A stretch of DNA of 64,000 nucleotides. Source: Algoriphagus aquimarinus. Lineage in GTDB: Bacteria > Bacteroidota > Bacteroidia > Cytophagales > Cyclobacteriaceae. Under the pieces are notes generated by a model. That model did not search any database. It was not told the origin of the DNA and was given only the letters and a program-made list of their open reading frames with translations. How positions within the stretch are numbered: position 1 is the stretch's first letter; the number at the start of each line of letters is the position of its first letter. The stretch is taken from contig NZ_FOKK01000001.1 of the NCBI RefSeq assembly GCF_900112005.1, positions 372,001 to 436,000 on the forward strand. The letters run 5' to 3'. The position numbers and the translations under genes were made by a program. Shown here piece by piece: positions 6,876-15,105 of the stretch.

Positions 6876-8397
6876 ATAAATCATCTTCTTCAAAATCATC
6901 TGGATCACCTGGCCCCATATCAAACATGGAGCTGAACAAGTCTTTGAACTGTAAGCCAGTATCTAGCACTTTTTTGCTGAGCTGAGAGAATTCAGCCAAA
7001 CCATGAAGCGCAAATTCCATAAAGAATTCCTTCTCATTTTCCGGCATATCTTTAACCAATTGAGTCACTACTTCTTCCAAACCAGGTACGGAATGAAGGG
7101 CAGACTTATAGTCCTTGTCTCCTTGAGAAGCTAGGATGTCCAATTCATTTCCTTCACCAAACCAAGCCAATGGCAACACATAAGGATTTCCCTGCTTTTC
7201 TTTCTTCTTCTGCTCAGGAGATGGGAAATAGTTTACGAATTGTGAGCGAATGGCTTTTCCGATCAAATTATAAGCAACCAAACCGGCACCTTCTTGCTCG
7301 CCTTCATAGACCAGTTCCACTTTTCCAGTGATTGCTGGGATCACTCCGATCAGGTCAGCAATCCGAATAATTGTATTGCTTTCTCCATTCATGTACATCC
7401 TACGCTCCGCTGCGGAGATCAGGTTTTCATAAGCCGAAATCGTCAGTCTCGCCGAAACACCGCTTTTCTCATCCACAAACTCAGAACTTCTTGCCTCGAT
7501 AGCAATCTGCTCTATCAAGTCCTTCATCAATTCAGGCACATAGATGTTATCTACAGGCTTACCTTTAAGGTTAGCTTCTTGTGCAGTAATTCTTCTCCCT
7601 ATCTCAATAGATTTTGGATAATGCGTGATAATCTGACTTTCAATTCTATCCTTCAGCGGCGTAACTATACTTCCTCTGTTGGTGTAATCCTCAGGATTTG
7701 CAGTAAAGACGAACTGAATATCCAGCGGGAGTCTCAATTTGAAACCACGGATCTGGATATCACCCTCCTGAAGAATATTGAAAAGTGCAACCTGAATTCT
7801 AGCCTGCAAATCCGGCAATTCATTGATCACAAAAATGGAACGATGCGATCTTGGCACTAAGCCGTAATGAATCACGCGCTCATCGTTATAGCTCAATTTC
7901 ATCGTGGCGGCCTTAATAGGATCCACATCTCCGATCAAATCGGCTACAGATACATCTGGCGTGGCCAATTTTTCCGTGTAGCGATCATCACGATGCCACC
8001 ATCCGATTGGAGTATTGTCACCCTTTTCCTCGATCAAATCTCTCGCAAAGGAAGTTAAAGGCTGTAAGGGATCATCATTCAGCTCCGCACCAAAAACAAC
8101 AGGAACGTACTCGTCCAGAAGTTGAGTCATCATCCTGGCAATTCTGGTTTTTGCTTGCCCTCTCAGACCAAGCAAATTGATGTTGTGTCTAGAAAGTATC
8201 GCCCGCTCAATGTCAGGAATCACCGTATCCTCGTATCCCCAGATTCCTTCAAAGACGTTTTCCTTTCGCTTGATCTTTAGAATCAAGTTCTCACGAAGTT
8301 CTTCTTTGATGGATTTGGATTCGTAGCCGGCAGCTTTGAGTTGGCCGAGAGTTTTTATCTGAGTGAGTTCTTTTGGTGTCAGTTTTTGGTAGTCCAT
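6874..8397 (-). CDS. MoxR-like / magnesium-chelatase-like AAA+ ATPase
   Basis: 507 residues. An AAA+ core of the ChlI/MoxR kind: Walker A GLRGQAKTR at about 98-106, a Walker-B-like IFVINELPDL, and FVFTANPEDYTNRG as sensor 1, the usual 'TANP.DY..RG' of this class. The Walker B acid pair reads Asn-Glu instead of Asp-Glu. The C-terminal 150 residues are mostly helical. The next upstream gene, 5 bp away, encodes a VWA protein; ATPase plus VWA pairs act as metal-inserting or complex-remodelling chaperones (ChlI/ChlD, MoxR/CoxE families). The substrate cannot be told from the context. Transcription would end at the hairpin right after the stop. Confidence 0.85.
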   Translation of the reverse strand: MDYQKLTPKELTQIKTLGQLKAAGYESKSIKEELRENLILKIKRKENVFEGIWGYEDTVIPDIERAILSRHNINLLGLRGQAKTRIARMMTQLLDEYVPVVFGAELNDDPLQPLTSFARDLIEEKGDNTPIGWWHRDDRYTEKLATPDVSVADLIGDVDPIKAATMKLSYNDERVIHYGLVPRSHRSIFVINELPDLQARIQVALFNILQEGDIQIRGFKLRLPLDIQFVFTANPEDYTNRGSIVTPLKDRIESQIITHYPKSIEIGRRITAQEANLKGKPVDNIYVPELMKDLIEQIAIEARSSEFVDEKSGVSARLTISAYENLISAAERRMYMNGESNTIIRIADLIGVIPAITGKVELVYEGEQEGAGLVAYNLIGKAIRSQFVNYFPSPEQKKKEKQGNPYVLPLAWFGEGNELDILASQGDKDYKSALHSVPGLEEVVTQLVKDMPENEKEFFMEFALHGLAEFSQLSKKVLDTGLQFKDLFSSMFDMGPGDPDDFEEDDL

Positions 8398-8402
8398 ATT
8401 CC

Positions 8403-9503
8403 TTACAAGCGTTTCGTTCTATTGCGTTTATAATCTTCAAAAATCAGGTCGCCAAGTCCTTTCAGACTGCTGTAATAGGCATTCCCGTTATTCACTTTGG
8501 TAAATTCCTTCACGAATTCCTTCAGATAAGGATCCGAAGCAATCATGAAAGTAGTCACTGGTATTTTCAGTTTTCGGCATTGGGCAGCGAGTTTCAGAGT
8601 TTCGCTGAGAATCTTGCTGTCTATCCCAAAAGCATTTTTGTAATACTTGATTCCCACTTTCAGGCAAGTTGGCTTGCCATCGGTGATCATGAAAATCTGC
8701 TTATTCGGATTCTTTCTCCTTCTCAGTAAATCCATCGCCAATTCCAATCCAGCAACTGTATTCGTGTGATAAGGCCCAACTTGCAAATAAGGCAAATCTT
8801 TGATTTCTATTTGCCATGCATCATTTCCGAAAACGATGATATCCAGGGTGTCTTTTGGATAGCGGGTTTTAATCAATTCTGCCAAAGCCATGGCAACTTT
8901 CTTGGCAGGCGTGATTCTATCTTCTCCATACAAAATCATGGAGTGGGAAATATCGATCATCAGCACTGTGGAAGTCTGAGATCGAAATTCATTTTCTGCT
9001 ACTTCCAAATCACCTTCTGTCAGCAGATATTCTCCTGAAAAACCATGATTAGCTTGGGCGTTTCTAAGCGAATCAGTCAAGGCAATTTGATCCAGATTGT
9101 CTCCAAATTCATATGCTCGGCGATCTGTTCCCCGCTCTTCGCCTTGTCCGGAATGCGTGGTTTTATGTTGACCTGATTTTCCCCGCTTGAGTTTGCCGAA
9201 AATCTCCTCCAAAGCTGACTTTCGGATCGTCTGCTCGGCTTTGCCAGTGATCTTAAACTCCCCTTTTTGGTTTTCCTCAGTGAGGTAGCCCTTGCTTTTC
9301 AGATCGTCTATAAAGTCGCCAATTCCATAATTGGGATTGGTCATGTTGTAGCGATTGTCCAAGTTGGTAAGCCAGCTCAGCGCTTCCGCCACATCTCCGC
9401 CAGTCATGGTGATGAGTTGCAAAAATATATTCAGCAGATTCTCGAACGTATTCTTCTCAGGATCCTGAGTGGGTACGAACTGAGTAAATCGAAATCCTTT
9501 CAT
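8403..9503 (-). CDS. VWA-domain protein, partner of the MoxR-like ATPase
   Basis: 366 residues. The C-terminal half is a von Willebrand A domain: VLMIDISHSM carries the MIDAS motif DxSxS, followed by ITPAKKVAMALAEL and MITDGKPT, the third MIDAS segment. The N-terminal half (1-165) is charged and helical, with basic, low-complexity GKSGQHKTTHSGQGEERG near residues 108-125. There is no signal peptide or membrane span, so it is cytoplasmic. It is the first gene of a two-gene operon with the ATPase; the pair probably forms a ChlI/ChlD-like complex that remodels an unknown protein client. Confidence 0.85.
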   Translation of the reverse strand: MKGFRFTQFVPTQDPEKNTFENLLNIFLQLITMTGGDVAEALSWLTNLDNRYNMTNPNYGIGDFIDDLKSKGYLTEENQKGEFKITGKAEQTIRKSALEEIFGKLKRGKSGQHKTTHSGQGEERGTDRRAYEFGDNLDQIALTDSLRNAQANHGFSGEYLLTEGDLEVAENEFRSQTSTVLMIDISHSMILYGEDRITPAKKVAMALAELIKTRYPKDTLDIIVFGNDAWQIEIKDLPYLQVGPYHTNTVAGLELAMDLLRRRKNPNKQIFMITDGKPTCLKVGIKYYKNAFGIDSKILSETLKLAAQCRKLKIPVTTFMIASDPYLKEFVKEFTKVNNGNAYYSSLKGLGDLIFEDYKRNRTKRL

Positions 9504-9799
9504 TTATTAAGATTTTAGATGCTAGAAGCAAGGTACAAGACTTTTGAATTATGCCTTTGAGTAATAAAATAGATGGCCAAATGCTTCTATCCCATAATTA
9601 AACCCTCTTTTCATTCTAATCAGGGACATAACAAGAAGATGGGTATGGTAGTTTAATAAACGGAGCAAAAAGGCAAAAAAGATGATCAGTGTGAGGATTA
9701 TTAAGCTTTGAAAAATTCATTAGGAGTGAGAATGGGCATTTTGCCCTCGGCATACTAGAAGTCTTTTTTACCTAGGGTGGTTAAGAGAAACGTTTATAC
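9504..9799. other. 296-bp spacer without recognisable gene
   Basis: AT-rich spacer between the VWA gene and the lipoprotein gene, both on the minus strand. The only structure I see is a small hairpin GGGCA-TTT-TGCCC near 9733-9745. No open frame with recognisable similarity was found on either strand. Confidence 0.5.
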
Positions 9800-10372
9800 T
9801 TATTTTTTTATAAAAGTCTTGACAATTTTTCCGTGCTCTATTTTCCAGCCTTTTTGAAATTCTTCTTCCCAGTTATGCATCCAGATTTCACCGGTAAATT
9901 TATTACTTAACGAAAAGTAGTTATTTACATCAAGCCTTTTTTGGTTATCATTTTCCTCATCAGGAAAATATTTTAATAAGAATGTTTCGTAATCCCCATC
10001 TACTTTCTTATCAAGCATTAAACGATAAAAAGCAAAACTTTTCTTGTCTTTGATTTCCGATTGAGTGGTTTCTCCTCTTATCACCGGAACCCAATGATTA
10101 TTGTATTTTACTTCCACTTCAACTGTTTTTTCGTCGTTATAAATTACTGCGTTTTCCCAATTAATCGTTTTTGTTATTGATTTCCCCCTTGAAAGAATGT
10201 AATCAGTTTCAACAATAAATTCCTCTTGATCGCCAAACCAGTTTTTGGCCTCTTGAACAGCCATTGGCAATTTAATCACGCTGGTGCTTATCGTTTCTTC
10301 ATGGCTTACACATGAGGAGAAACAAAAAATCATACTAAATAACACAACAGACACAACTAAAGATCTATACAT
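9800..10372 (-). CDS. Lipoprotein, unknown function, coupled to an RHH gene
   Basis: 190 residues. MYRSLVVSVVLFSMIFCFSSC is a lipoprotein signal with lipobox FSSC (Cys 21). The mature part holds several strand-like segments (VEVEVKYNNHWVPVIRGETT) and ends in a basic tail; I do not recognise the family. Its start overlaps the end of the ribbon-helix-helix gene by 8 bp, so the two are co-translated, although a DNA-binding antitoxin and a lipoprotein are an unexpected pair. It has no resemblance to a PIN or RelE toxin. Confidence 0.65.
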   Translation of the reverse strand: MYRSLVVSVVLFSMIFCFSSCVSHEETISTSVIKLPMAVQEAKNWFGDQEEFIVETDYILSRGKSITKTINWENAVIYNDEKTVEVEVKYNNHWVPVIRGETTQSEIKDKKSFAFYRLMLDKKVDGDYETFLLKYFPDEENDNQKRLDVNNYFSLSNKFTGEIWMHNWEEEFQKGWKIEHGKIVKTFIKK

Positions 10373-10622
10373 ATTTTTTATCGCGGTGTTCGCGTAAAAG
10401 TTCTTTGTCTGACTTTTCTAAGGCTTTGATAGGAGTCTCCTCTTTTAATCTTTCTAAAAATCGAGCTGCTGCTACCTGCTCCGAAGTTTTTTCTACACCC
10501 GGACTTTCCTTTTCAAAAATCTCTTCAAACATCTTGGAAAGAGAAATACCTCTGCTGGCAGCTTGCATCTTGGCTTTCTCTACAATTTCTTTCCTTACAG
10601 TAAGGGTGAGTTTCGTTTCCAT
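10365..10622 (-). CDS. Ribbon-helix-helix antitoxin-like protein (DUF6364 type)
   Basis: 85 residues. METKLTLTVRKEIVEKAK followed by ASRGISLSKMFEEIFEK is the beta strand and two helices of a ribbon-helix-helix DNA-binding protein; this form resembles the DUF6364 antitoxins that normally precede a PIN-domain toxin. The C-terminal 45 residues are charged and probably disordered until toxin is bound. The gene in the toxin position is instead a lipoprotein overlapping by 8 bp. It could be a solitary antitoxin left after toxin loss, or a plain repressor of its own operon. Confidence 0.7.
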   Translation of the reverse strand: METKLTLTVRKEIVEKAKMQAASRGISLSKMFEEIFEKESPGVEKTSEQVAAARFLERLKEETPIKALEKSDKELLREHRDKKYV

Positions 10623-10826
10623 GAGCTACACGTGTTTGACTTAAATATACGTGCATTTTCTGTAAAAGATTTCTATTCTACTAACCCTAATAGGAAGGGT
10701 TTCAGGCTTTAAATTTTTACTTGGCACTTTTTACCACTTACCTCTCACCACTTACAAATCTTACAGCCTTCTCATATCTCTCAATATCATATCCTAAGGA
10801 AAACATATCTCCCCTATCTTTACCCC

Positions 10827-11762
10827 ATGACTCCCGCCGAGAAAAATGCCTCCATCATCAAAACCACCGCCAAGCGGCTGGGATTTGACTTTTGTGGGAT
10901 AGCGAAAGCGGGATTTCTCGAAGAGGAAGCGCCGAAATTGGAAGAATGGCTCAATCGGAATTACAATGGTGAAATGGGCTATTTAGCCAATCACTTTGAC
11001 AAGCGGCTCGACCCTACCAAACTCGTGGAAGGAGCCAAAACGGTGGTTTCTCTGGTTTACAATTATTATCCTGAAGAAAAACTACCCTCCGGAAATTCAG
11101 ATATCAAACTTGCCAAATACGCATATGGCGAGGATTATCACTTTGTGATCCGGGATAAGCTCAATGAATTTCTGGAAATCCTGAGAGCGGAAATCGGAGA
11201 AATTGATGGTCGTGGCTTTGTGGATTCTGCACCAGTCATGGAGCGTCAATGGGCTCAGAAAGCAGGATTAGGTTGGCTGGGGAAAAACAGCCTTTTATTG
11301 AATAAACAACAAGGAAGTTTCTTCTTTCTATCCGAATTGATCATCGATCTTGAAGTTGCTCCTGATACACCTTTGACGAAAGATTACTGCGGTACTTGCA
11401 CTGCCTGTATCGACGCATGCCCTACGGATGCTATCGTCGATAATGGTGTAATTGATGGTTCACGCTGCATCTCTTACCTGACAATTGAGCTGAAAGATGC
11501 CATTCCGACGGAGTTCAAAGGACAGATGGAAAACTGGGCTTTTGGCTGTGATATCTGTCAAGATGTGTGCCCTTGGAATAGATTTTCAAAACCACATCAA
11601 GAGCCTAGATTTTCTCCAAACGAGGAGTTGAAGGAATTGTCAAAAACTGACTGGAGGGAAATCACTGAAGAAACTTTCCGCAAGGTTTTTAAAAAATCAG
11701 CGGTAAAGCGCACTAAACTTGCTGGACTGAAAAGAAATGTCGACTTTCTTACCTCTAATTAA
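10827..11762 (+). CDS. queG: Epoxyqueuosine reductase QueG
   Basis: 311 residues, normal for Que[10 protein letters not shown] near 132-140 carries the catalytic Asp; [12 protein letters not shown] (188-199) and [10 protein letters not shown] (241-250) with Cys 214 form two [4Fe-4S] clusters. The enzyme, with a cobalamin cofactor, reduces epoxyqueuosine to queuosine at the wobble base of His, Asp, Asn and Tyr tRNAs. It has no C-terminal HEAT repeats, unlike some longer versions. It is followed after 17 bp by corA, so the two may share a transcript. The upstream 204 bp contains only a short repeated CCACTTAC motif. Confidence 0.95.
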   Translation: MTPAEKNASIIKTTAKRLGFDFCGIAKAGFLEEEAPKLEEWLNRNYNGEMGYLANHFDKRLDPTKLVEGAKTVVSLVYNYYPEEKLPSGNSDIKLAKYAYGEDYHFVIRDKLNEFLEILRAEIGEIDGRGFVDSAPVMERQWAQKAGLGWLGKNSLLLNKQQGSFFFLSELIIDLEVAPDTPLTKDYCGTCTACIDACPTDAIVDNGVIDGSRCISYLTIELKDAIPTEFKGQMENWAFGCDICQDVCPWNRFSKPHQEPRFSPNEELKELSKTDWREITEETFRKVFKKSAVKRTKLAGLKRNVDFLTSN

Positions 11763-11779
11763 CCTCACCCGAGATTCTT

Positions 11780-12892
11780 ATGAGCCCTCAAACTCCTAAT
11801 TTTAAATCTGTACAGAAGCTTTTTAAGCCAAAGAAAAAGAAGAGGAAAAAGACTCATAAAATTGGTCTGCCTCCTGGTGCATTAGTTTTTACGGGAGACA
11901 AAAAGTTGGAGAAAGTATTAATCAACATCATCACCTACGATGAGGTTGATTTCTATGAGGAATCTGTCCTGTTAGATCAGCTCGGAGAGCATTTGAAGCT
12001 CAAGAAAAATGTGCTTTGGATAGACATCATAGGCTTGCATGATGTAGAAATACTTGAAAAAATAGGCCTGCTTTTCGGCATCCATAAACTTACCCTCGAA
12101 GATATTCTGAATGTAGATCAGCGCCCTAAAATGGAAGCTTTTGACGACTATCTTTTTGCCGCTATGAAGATGATCCAGTGCCCTACGCCTGAATCACCTA
12201 TAGATGATGAGCAAATCAGCTTTATCCTAAAAGATGGAATTCTGCTGACTTTTCAAGAGAAGAAAGGCGACGTATTTGAGTTTGTTCGAAGTCGTCTAAT
12301 AGACCCGAAACGTACCATACGCCAGCGTAAGGCAGATTATTTGCTTTATGCACTACTCGATGCAGTAATTGACAATTATTTTATCGTCATGGAAAATGTG
12401 GGGGAAAGAATAGAGAATCTGGAATCACAGGCCATGACCTCTCCAGGCACTGAAACTCTTAATGCCCTTTATATTCAAAGGCGTGAAATGATGGATCTGC
12501 GTAGAACGGTCTATCCGCTTCGTGAAGTAATTGGGTCATTCGACAAATACGCAGACGATAAGATCAGTTCAGAGACTAGGCCATTTATTCGGGATCTTTA
12601 CGAAAACACTATTCAGGTCATTGAAACCATGGAGGTTTTCAGAGATATGTCTTCAGGAGTATTAGACCTCTATATGAATAGTCTCTCTAACCGCATGAAT
12701 AACATCATGAAGGTGCTGACGATCATCTCCACCATCTTTATTCCATTGAGTTTTGTGGCAGGAGTTTATGGGATGAACTTTGACAATATGCCAGAACTTC
12801 ACTGGAAGAACGGATATTTCTTCGTGATGGGAGGAATGGCAACTGCAGTGATTGGTATGCTGTTTTTCTTCAGAAGGAGGAATTGGATATAA
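11780..12892 (+). CDS. corA: Magnesium/cobalt transporter CorA
   Basis: 370 residues. A long cytosolic N-terminal alpha/beta domain and coiled stalk helix precede two C-terminal membrane helices. The first ends in the diagnostic YGMNFDNMPEL pore loop (GMN); the protein then ends in a basic FFRRRNWI tail, as CorA proteins do. It forms a pentameric Mg2+ channel in the inner membrane. The first 30 residues are unusually lysine-rich (KPKKKKRKKTHK), perhaps an intracellular tail. It is convergent with the META-domain gene, only 2 bp between the two stops. Confidence 0.94.
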   Translation: MSPQTPNFKSVQKLFKPKKKKRKKTHKIGLPPGALVFTGDKKLEKVLINIITYDEVDFYEESVLLDQLGEHLKLKKNVLWIDIIGLHDVEILEKIGLLFGIHKLTLEDILNVDQRPKMEAFDDYLFAAMKMIQCPTPESPIDDEQISFILKDGILLTFQEKKGDVFEFVRSRLIDPKRTIRQRKADYLLYALLDAVIDNYFIVMENVGERIENLESQAMTSPGTETLNALYIQRREMMDLRRTVYPLREVIGSFDKYADDKISSETRPFIRDLYENTIQVIETMEVFRDMSSGVLDLYMNSLSNRMNNIMKVLTIISTIFIPLSFVAGVYGMNFDNMPELHWKNGYFFVMGGMATAVIGMLFFFRRRNWI

Positions 12893-12894
12893 TT

Positions 12895-13308
12895 CTATTG
12901 AAACCTTAGAATTACATCTTTCGCTCCATTTTTAAGGAGTAACTCCCCAGCACTTAATTGATAGTAGCGTACTGACTTAAGAGTTTCCAGAAATTTGTTT
13001 TCGAAAGGTAAATCCTGGCAAGCCATGCGTGTTGCCCCTACTTCTCCAAATTTAAAAGTCTGCTTGTCGCCTATTTCATAGGGACCAAAAATCCGATTAC
13101 AGCCGCCTGATCCACTGAAAGTTTTTCCTCTAGAATCAAAAACCAAGTGTGCATCATCCTCGGAACCTGAAGTCTGAACTGGTATTTTCATGATTTCCAC
13201 CAGCGTCCATTGACGATTGGTCCAGTCTGCATCTGGATAATTCTTTGAGCTACATGATGCGAATGCAAAAGCTAAAACGGCGATTAATACTAAAGTTAGG
13301 TTTCTCAT
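12895..13308 (-). CDS. META-domain (HslJ-like) lipoprotein
   Basis: 137 residues. The N-terminal signal ends in AFASCSSK with lipobox Cys 19. The mature part matches the META domain: WTLVEI near 35, FSGSGGCNRIFGPYEI near 65-80, TRMACQDLPFENKFLETL and a final beta hairpin. META proteins such as HslJ are periplasmic or membrane-attached and are linked to heat or novobiocin tolerance in E. coli, but no biochemical activity is established. Two Cys in GGCN and MACQ may form a disulfide. It stands alone on the minus strand. Confidence 0.85.
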   Translation of the reverse strand: MRNLTLVLIAVLAFAFASCSSKNYPDADWTNRQWTLVEIMKIPVQTSGSEDDAHLVFDSRGKTFSGSGGCNRIFGPYEIGDKQTFKFGEVGATRMACQDLPFENKFLETLKSVRYYQLSAGELLLKNGAKDVILRFQ

Positions 13309-13370
13309 AGTTGGTCGATAATTAGTTTGAAGAAGTCAGAAATCGAGCCAACTAGTTCCTAGTTGGAAAT

Positions 13371-14228
13371 TTAGAATGCTTTCAGGCTAATATCCAGACT
13401 TTTCACAGAGTGAGTCAAAGCGCCCATAGAAATATAATCGACCCCACATTCTGCCACATCGACTAATGTGTCTTCGGTGATTCCTCCTGAAGCTTCGGTT
13501 TTATATTGTTCTCCGATCATCGCTACAGCTTCACGCATGGTTGCATAATCCATGTTGTCGAGCATAATCTGGTCCACTCCTCCTACTTCTAGTACTTGCT
13601 TGACTTCATCTAGATTGCGAGTTTCTATTTCAATTTTCAGATCCAATTTATTCGCTTTTAGATAAGTTCTAGAGCCTTCTATAGCTTGACGAATTCCTCC
13701 AGCAAAATCCACGTGATTGTCTTTCAGCATCACCATATCATATAGAGCAAATCGGTGATTTACCCCTCCTCCGATCCATACAGCCCATTTTTCCATCAAT
13801 CGAAAATTTGGAGTCGTTTTTCTCGTATCCATTAAGCGGGCTTTAGTGTGGAGGATTTTCTCTGTTAATCTGTGAGTTAGCGTCGCGATTCCGCTCATAC
13901 GCTGCATGCAATTAAGAACTAGTCGCTCAGAGGAAAGTATAGAAGCTGATGCTCCTTTTACTATCAGACCTATATCTCCGTATTTCACTTCATCACCATC
14001 TTTCACCAGTAATTCTACCTGAAGTCTCGGGTCAAAAGTTTTAAAGATCCGCTCAGCCAATTCTATTCCGGCAATTATTCCATCGTCTTTGATTAATAAT
14101 CTAGCTTGACCAGTTTTTTCTTCAGGAATGGAGGATAGAGAAGAATAATCGCCCGGACCAATGTCCTCGGCAAAAGCAGCCGAAATAAAAGTAGAAAGAG
14201 CTTCTTCGGTGAGATAGGATGGTTTCAT
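13371..14228 (-). CDS. nadC: Quinolinate phosphoribosyltransferase NadC
   Basis: 285 residues from the ATG at 14228 (a TTG two codons earlier at 14234 is possible). The sequence has EDIGPGDYSS near the N-terminus, DTRKTTPNFR, GGGVNHRFALYD and MLKDNH, all conserved quinolinate/PRPP-binding motifs, and EASGGI in the C-terminal part. It makes nicotinate mononucleotide from quinolinate and PRPP in de novo NAD synthesis. The DUF4783 gene lies upstream on the same strand, an arrangement I recall from other Bacteroidota, but a spacer of more than 300 bp separates them here. Confidence 0.95.
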   Translation of the reverse strand: MKPSYLTEEALSTFISAAFAEDIGPGDYSSLSSIPEEKTGQARLLIKDDGIIAGIELAERIFKTFDPRLQVELLVKDGDEVKYGDIGLIVKGASASILSSERLVLNCMQRMSGIATLTHRLTEKILHTKARLMDTRKTTPNFRLMEKWAVWIGGGVNHRFALYDMVMLKDNHVDFAGGIRQAIEGSRTYLKANKLDLKIEIETRNLDEVKQVLEVGGVDQIMLDNMDYATMREAVAMIGEQYKTEASGGITEDTLVDVAECGVDYISMGALTHSVKSLDISLKAF

Positions 14229-14569
14229 GCCCAAAAATAGGGATTTGAAGCGCCCGGCGAGGTGAAAACCTGTAAATTTCTTTTAGCAGCTGTAAGACTT
14301 CGTTCCTTAGGAACGATTCGATGATCAAGTAGAAAGAACTTACATACTTTGCGCTTTGTGTTGAAAAATGTGTTTACCACAAAAGGCATAAAGGCAACAA
14401 AGTGGACCTGACGGGTAATGGAATGACTAGGTGCCATTTTCAAAGTACGTGAGCTATGATGCTATGTGGTTTAACTATTGCCGCATAGAAAAAGATAGAG
14501 TGGGGGTTTCAAGCCATTAACCCTGTAGCTTTTTTTTAGAACGTCATGTTCTAAAAGGCTAAAAAATCT
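14229..14569. other. 341-bp spacer with hairpins and a low-complexity motif
   Basis: Spacer upstream of nadC. It holds an inverted repeat CGTTCC-TTA-GGAACG (14301-14315), a low-complexity CACAAAAGGCATAAAGGCAA stretch (14378-14397) of the kind often found between genes in Bacteroidota, and the double hairpin of the DUF4783 terminator at its end. No gene was recognised on either strand. Confidence 0.5.
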
Positions 14570-14578
14570 TTAGCCTTT
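14534..14578 (-). terminator. Double hairpin after the DUF4783 gene
   Basis: Two adjacent perfect stems: AAAGGCTAAA / TTTAGCCTTT (14554-14563 and 14569-14578), starting at the stop codon, and TTTTAGAAC / GTTCTAAAA (14534-14542 and 14548-14556). The first has a U-rich distal arm on the minus strand. The stems share three bases (14554-14556), so only one can fold fully at a time. Confidence 0.5.
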
Positions 14579-14968
14579 AACAAATTCAAGGCTATAGATT
14601 TTAAAGTCTGAAGCTTGCTGGGATACTTTAATAAATACTTTGAATGGGCCTTGATTTGTTTGATAATCACCAATATAGGAACTCAAGCTCGGGTTGTTTT
14701 CACTTCGAAAAACAAGGCTGAATCCCATGGATGGGTTTTTCTTAAAAAAATCTTTTATCACAAGTTCTGCCTGGTTTTTAGAATAATCTCCCTGCAATCC
14801 GTTAACATTTAAGGAAATGCTGGAATCGAAATATTTGGCTAAGTCACTACTAGAACCGTGATCAATGGCAGTGATAATCGTATCGATAGAATTTACAGTA
14901 TCAATTTCCATTACTGGAGATTGTACAAGCAAGAAAATTGAAACGATAAAACTTAATACTGAGGTCAT
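14570..14968 (-). CDS. DUF4783 family secreted protein
   Basis: 132 residues. It starts with a hydrophobic signal (MTSVLSFIVSIFLLVQSP) without lipobox Cys, so the product is exported. IDTIITAIDHGSSSDLAKYF followed by beta strands gives the cystatin/NTF2-like look of DUF4783, a family confined to Bacteroidota and often near nadC. The function is unknown. The strongly conserved feature is the pattern GxYQTNQGPFKVFIK in the last third. It has its own hairpin terminator and the nearest upstream gene (gpmI) diverges from it. Confidence 0.75.
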   Translation of the reverse strand: MTSVLSFIVSIFLLVQSPVMEIDTVNSIDTIITAIDHGSSSDLAKYFDSSISLNVNGLQGDYSKNQAELVIKDFFKKNPSMGFSLVFRSENNPSLSSYIGDYQTNQGPFKVFIKVSQQASDFKIYSLEFVKG

Positions 14969-15105
14969 TGCCCATGCTAGGCAAATACTAAGCCAAAAAA
15001 GGAATCATGTTCTGCATTTTTAAGTTTACCAATTGCACGCCTTTGAAGTTTTGTCTAATCAGGATTTCGGGGCTACTTTGCTCCGAATTATAATATATTT
15101 GCGGT

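Noticed and set aside
7294-7860. 188-codon open frame on the + strand
   Set aside because: It is antisense to the well supported MoxR-like ATPase gene and has no sensible composition or motif.
10734-10755. CCACTTAC repeated with a 14-bp period before queG
   Set aside because: Two short copies only, in a pyrimidine-rich spacer; likely chance or low complexity.
15094-15101. TATATTTG box immediately before gpmI as a promoter
   Set aside because: The -7 box fits the Bacteroidota consensus, but the only TTTG upstream is 13 bp away, shorter than the normal spacing, so I do not call a promoter.
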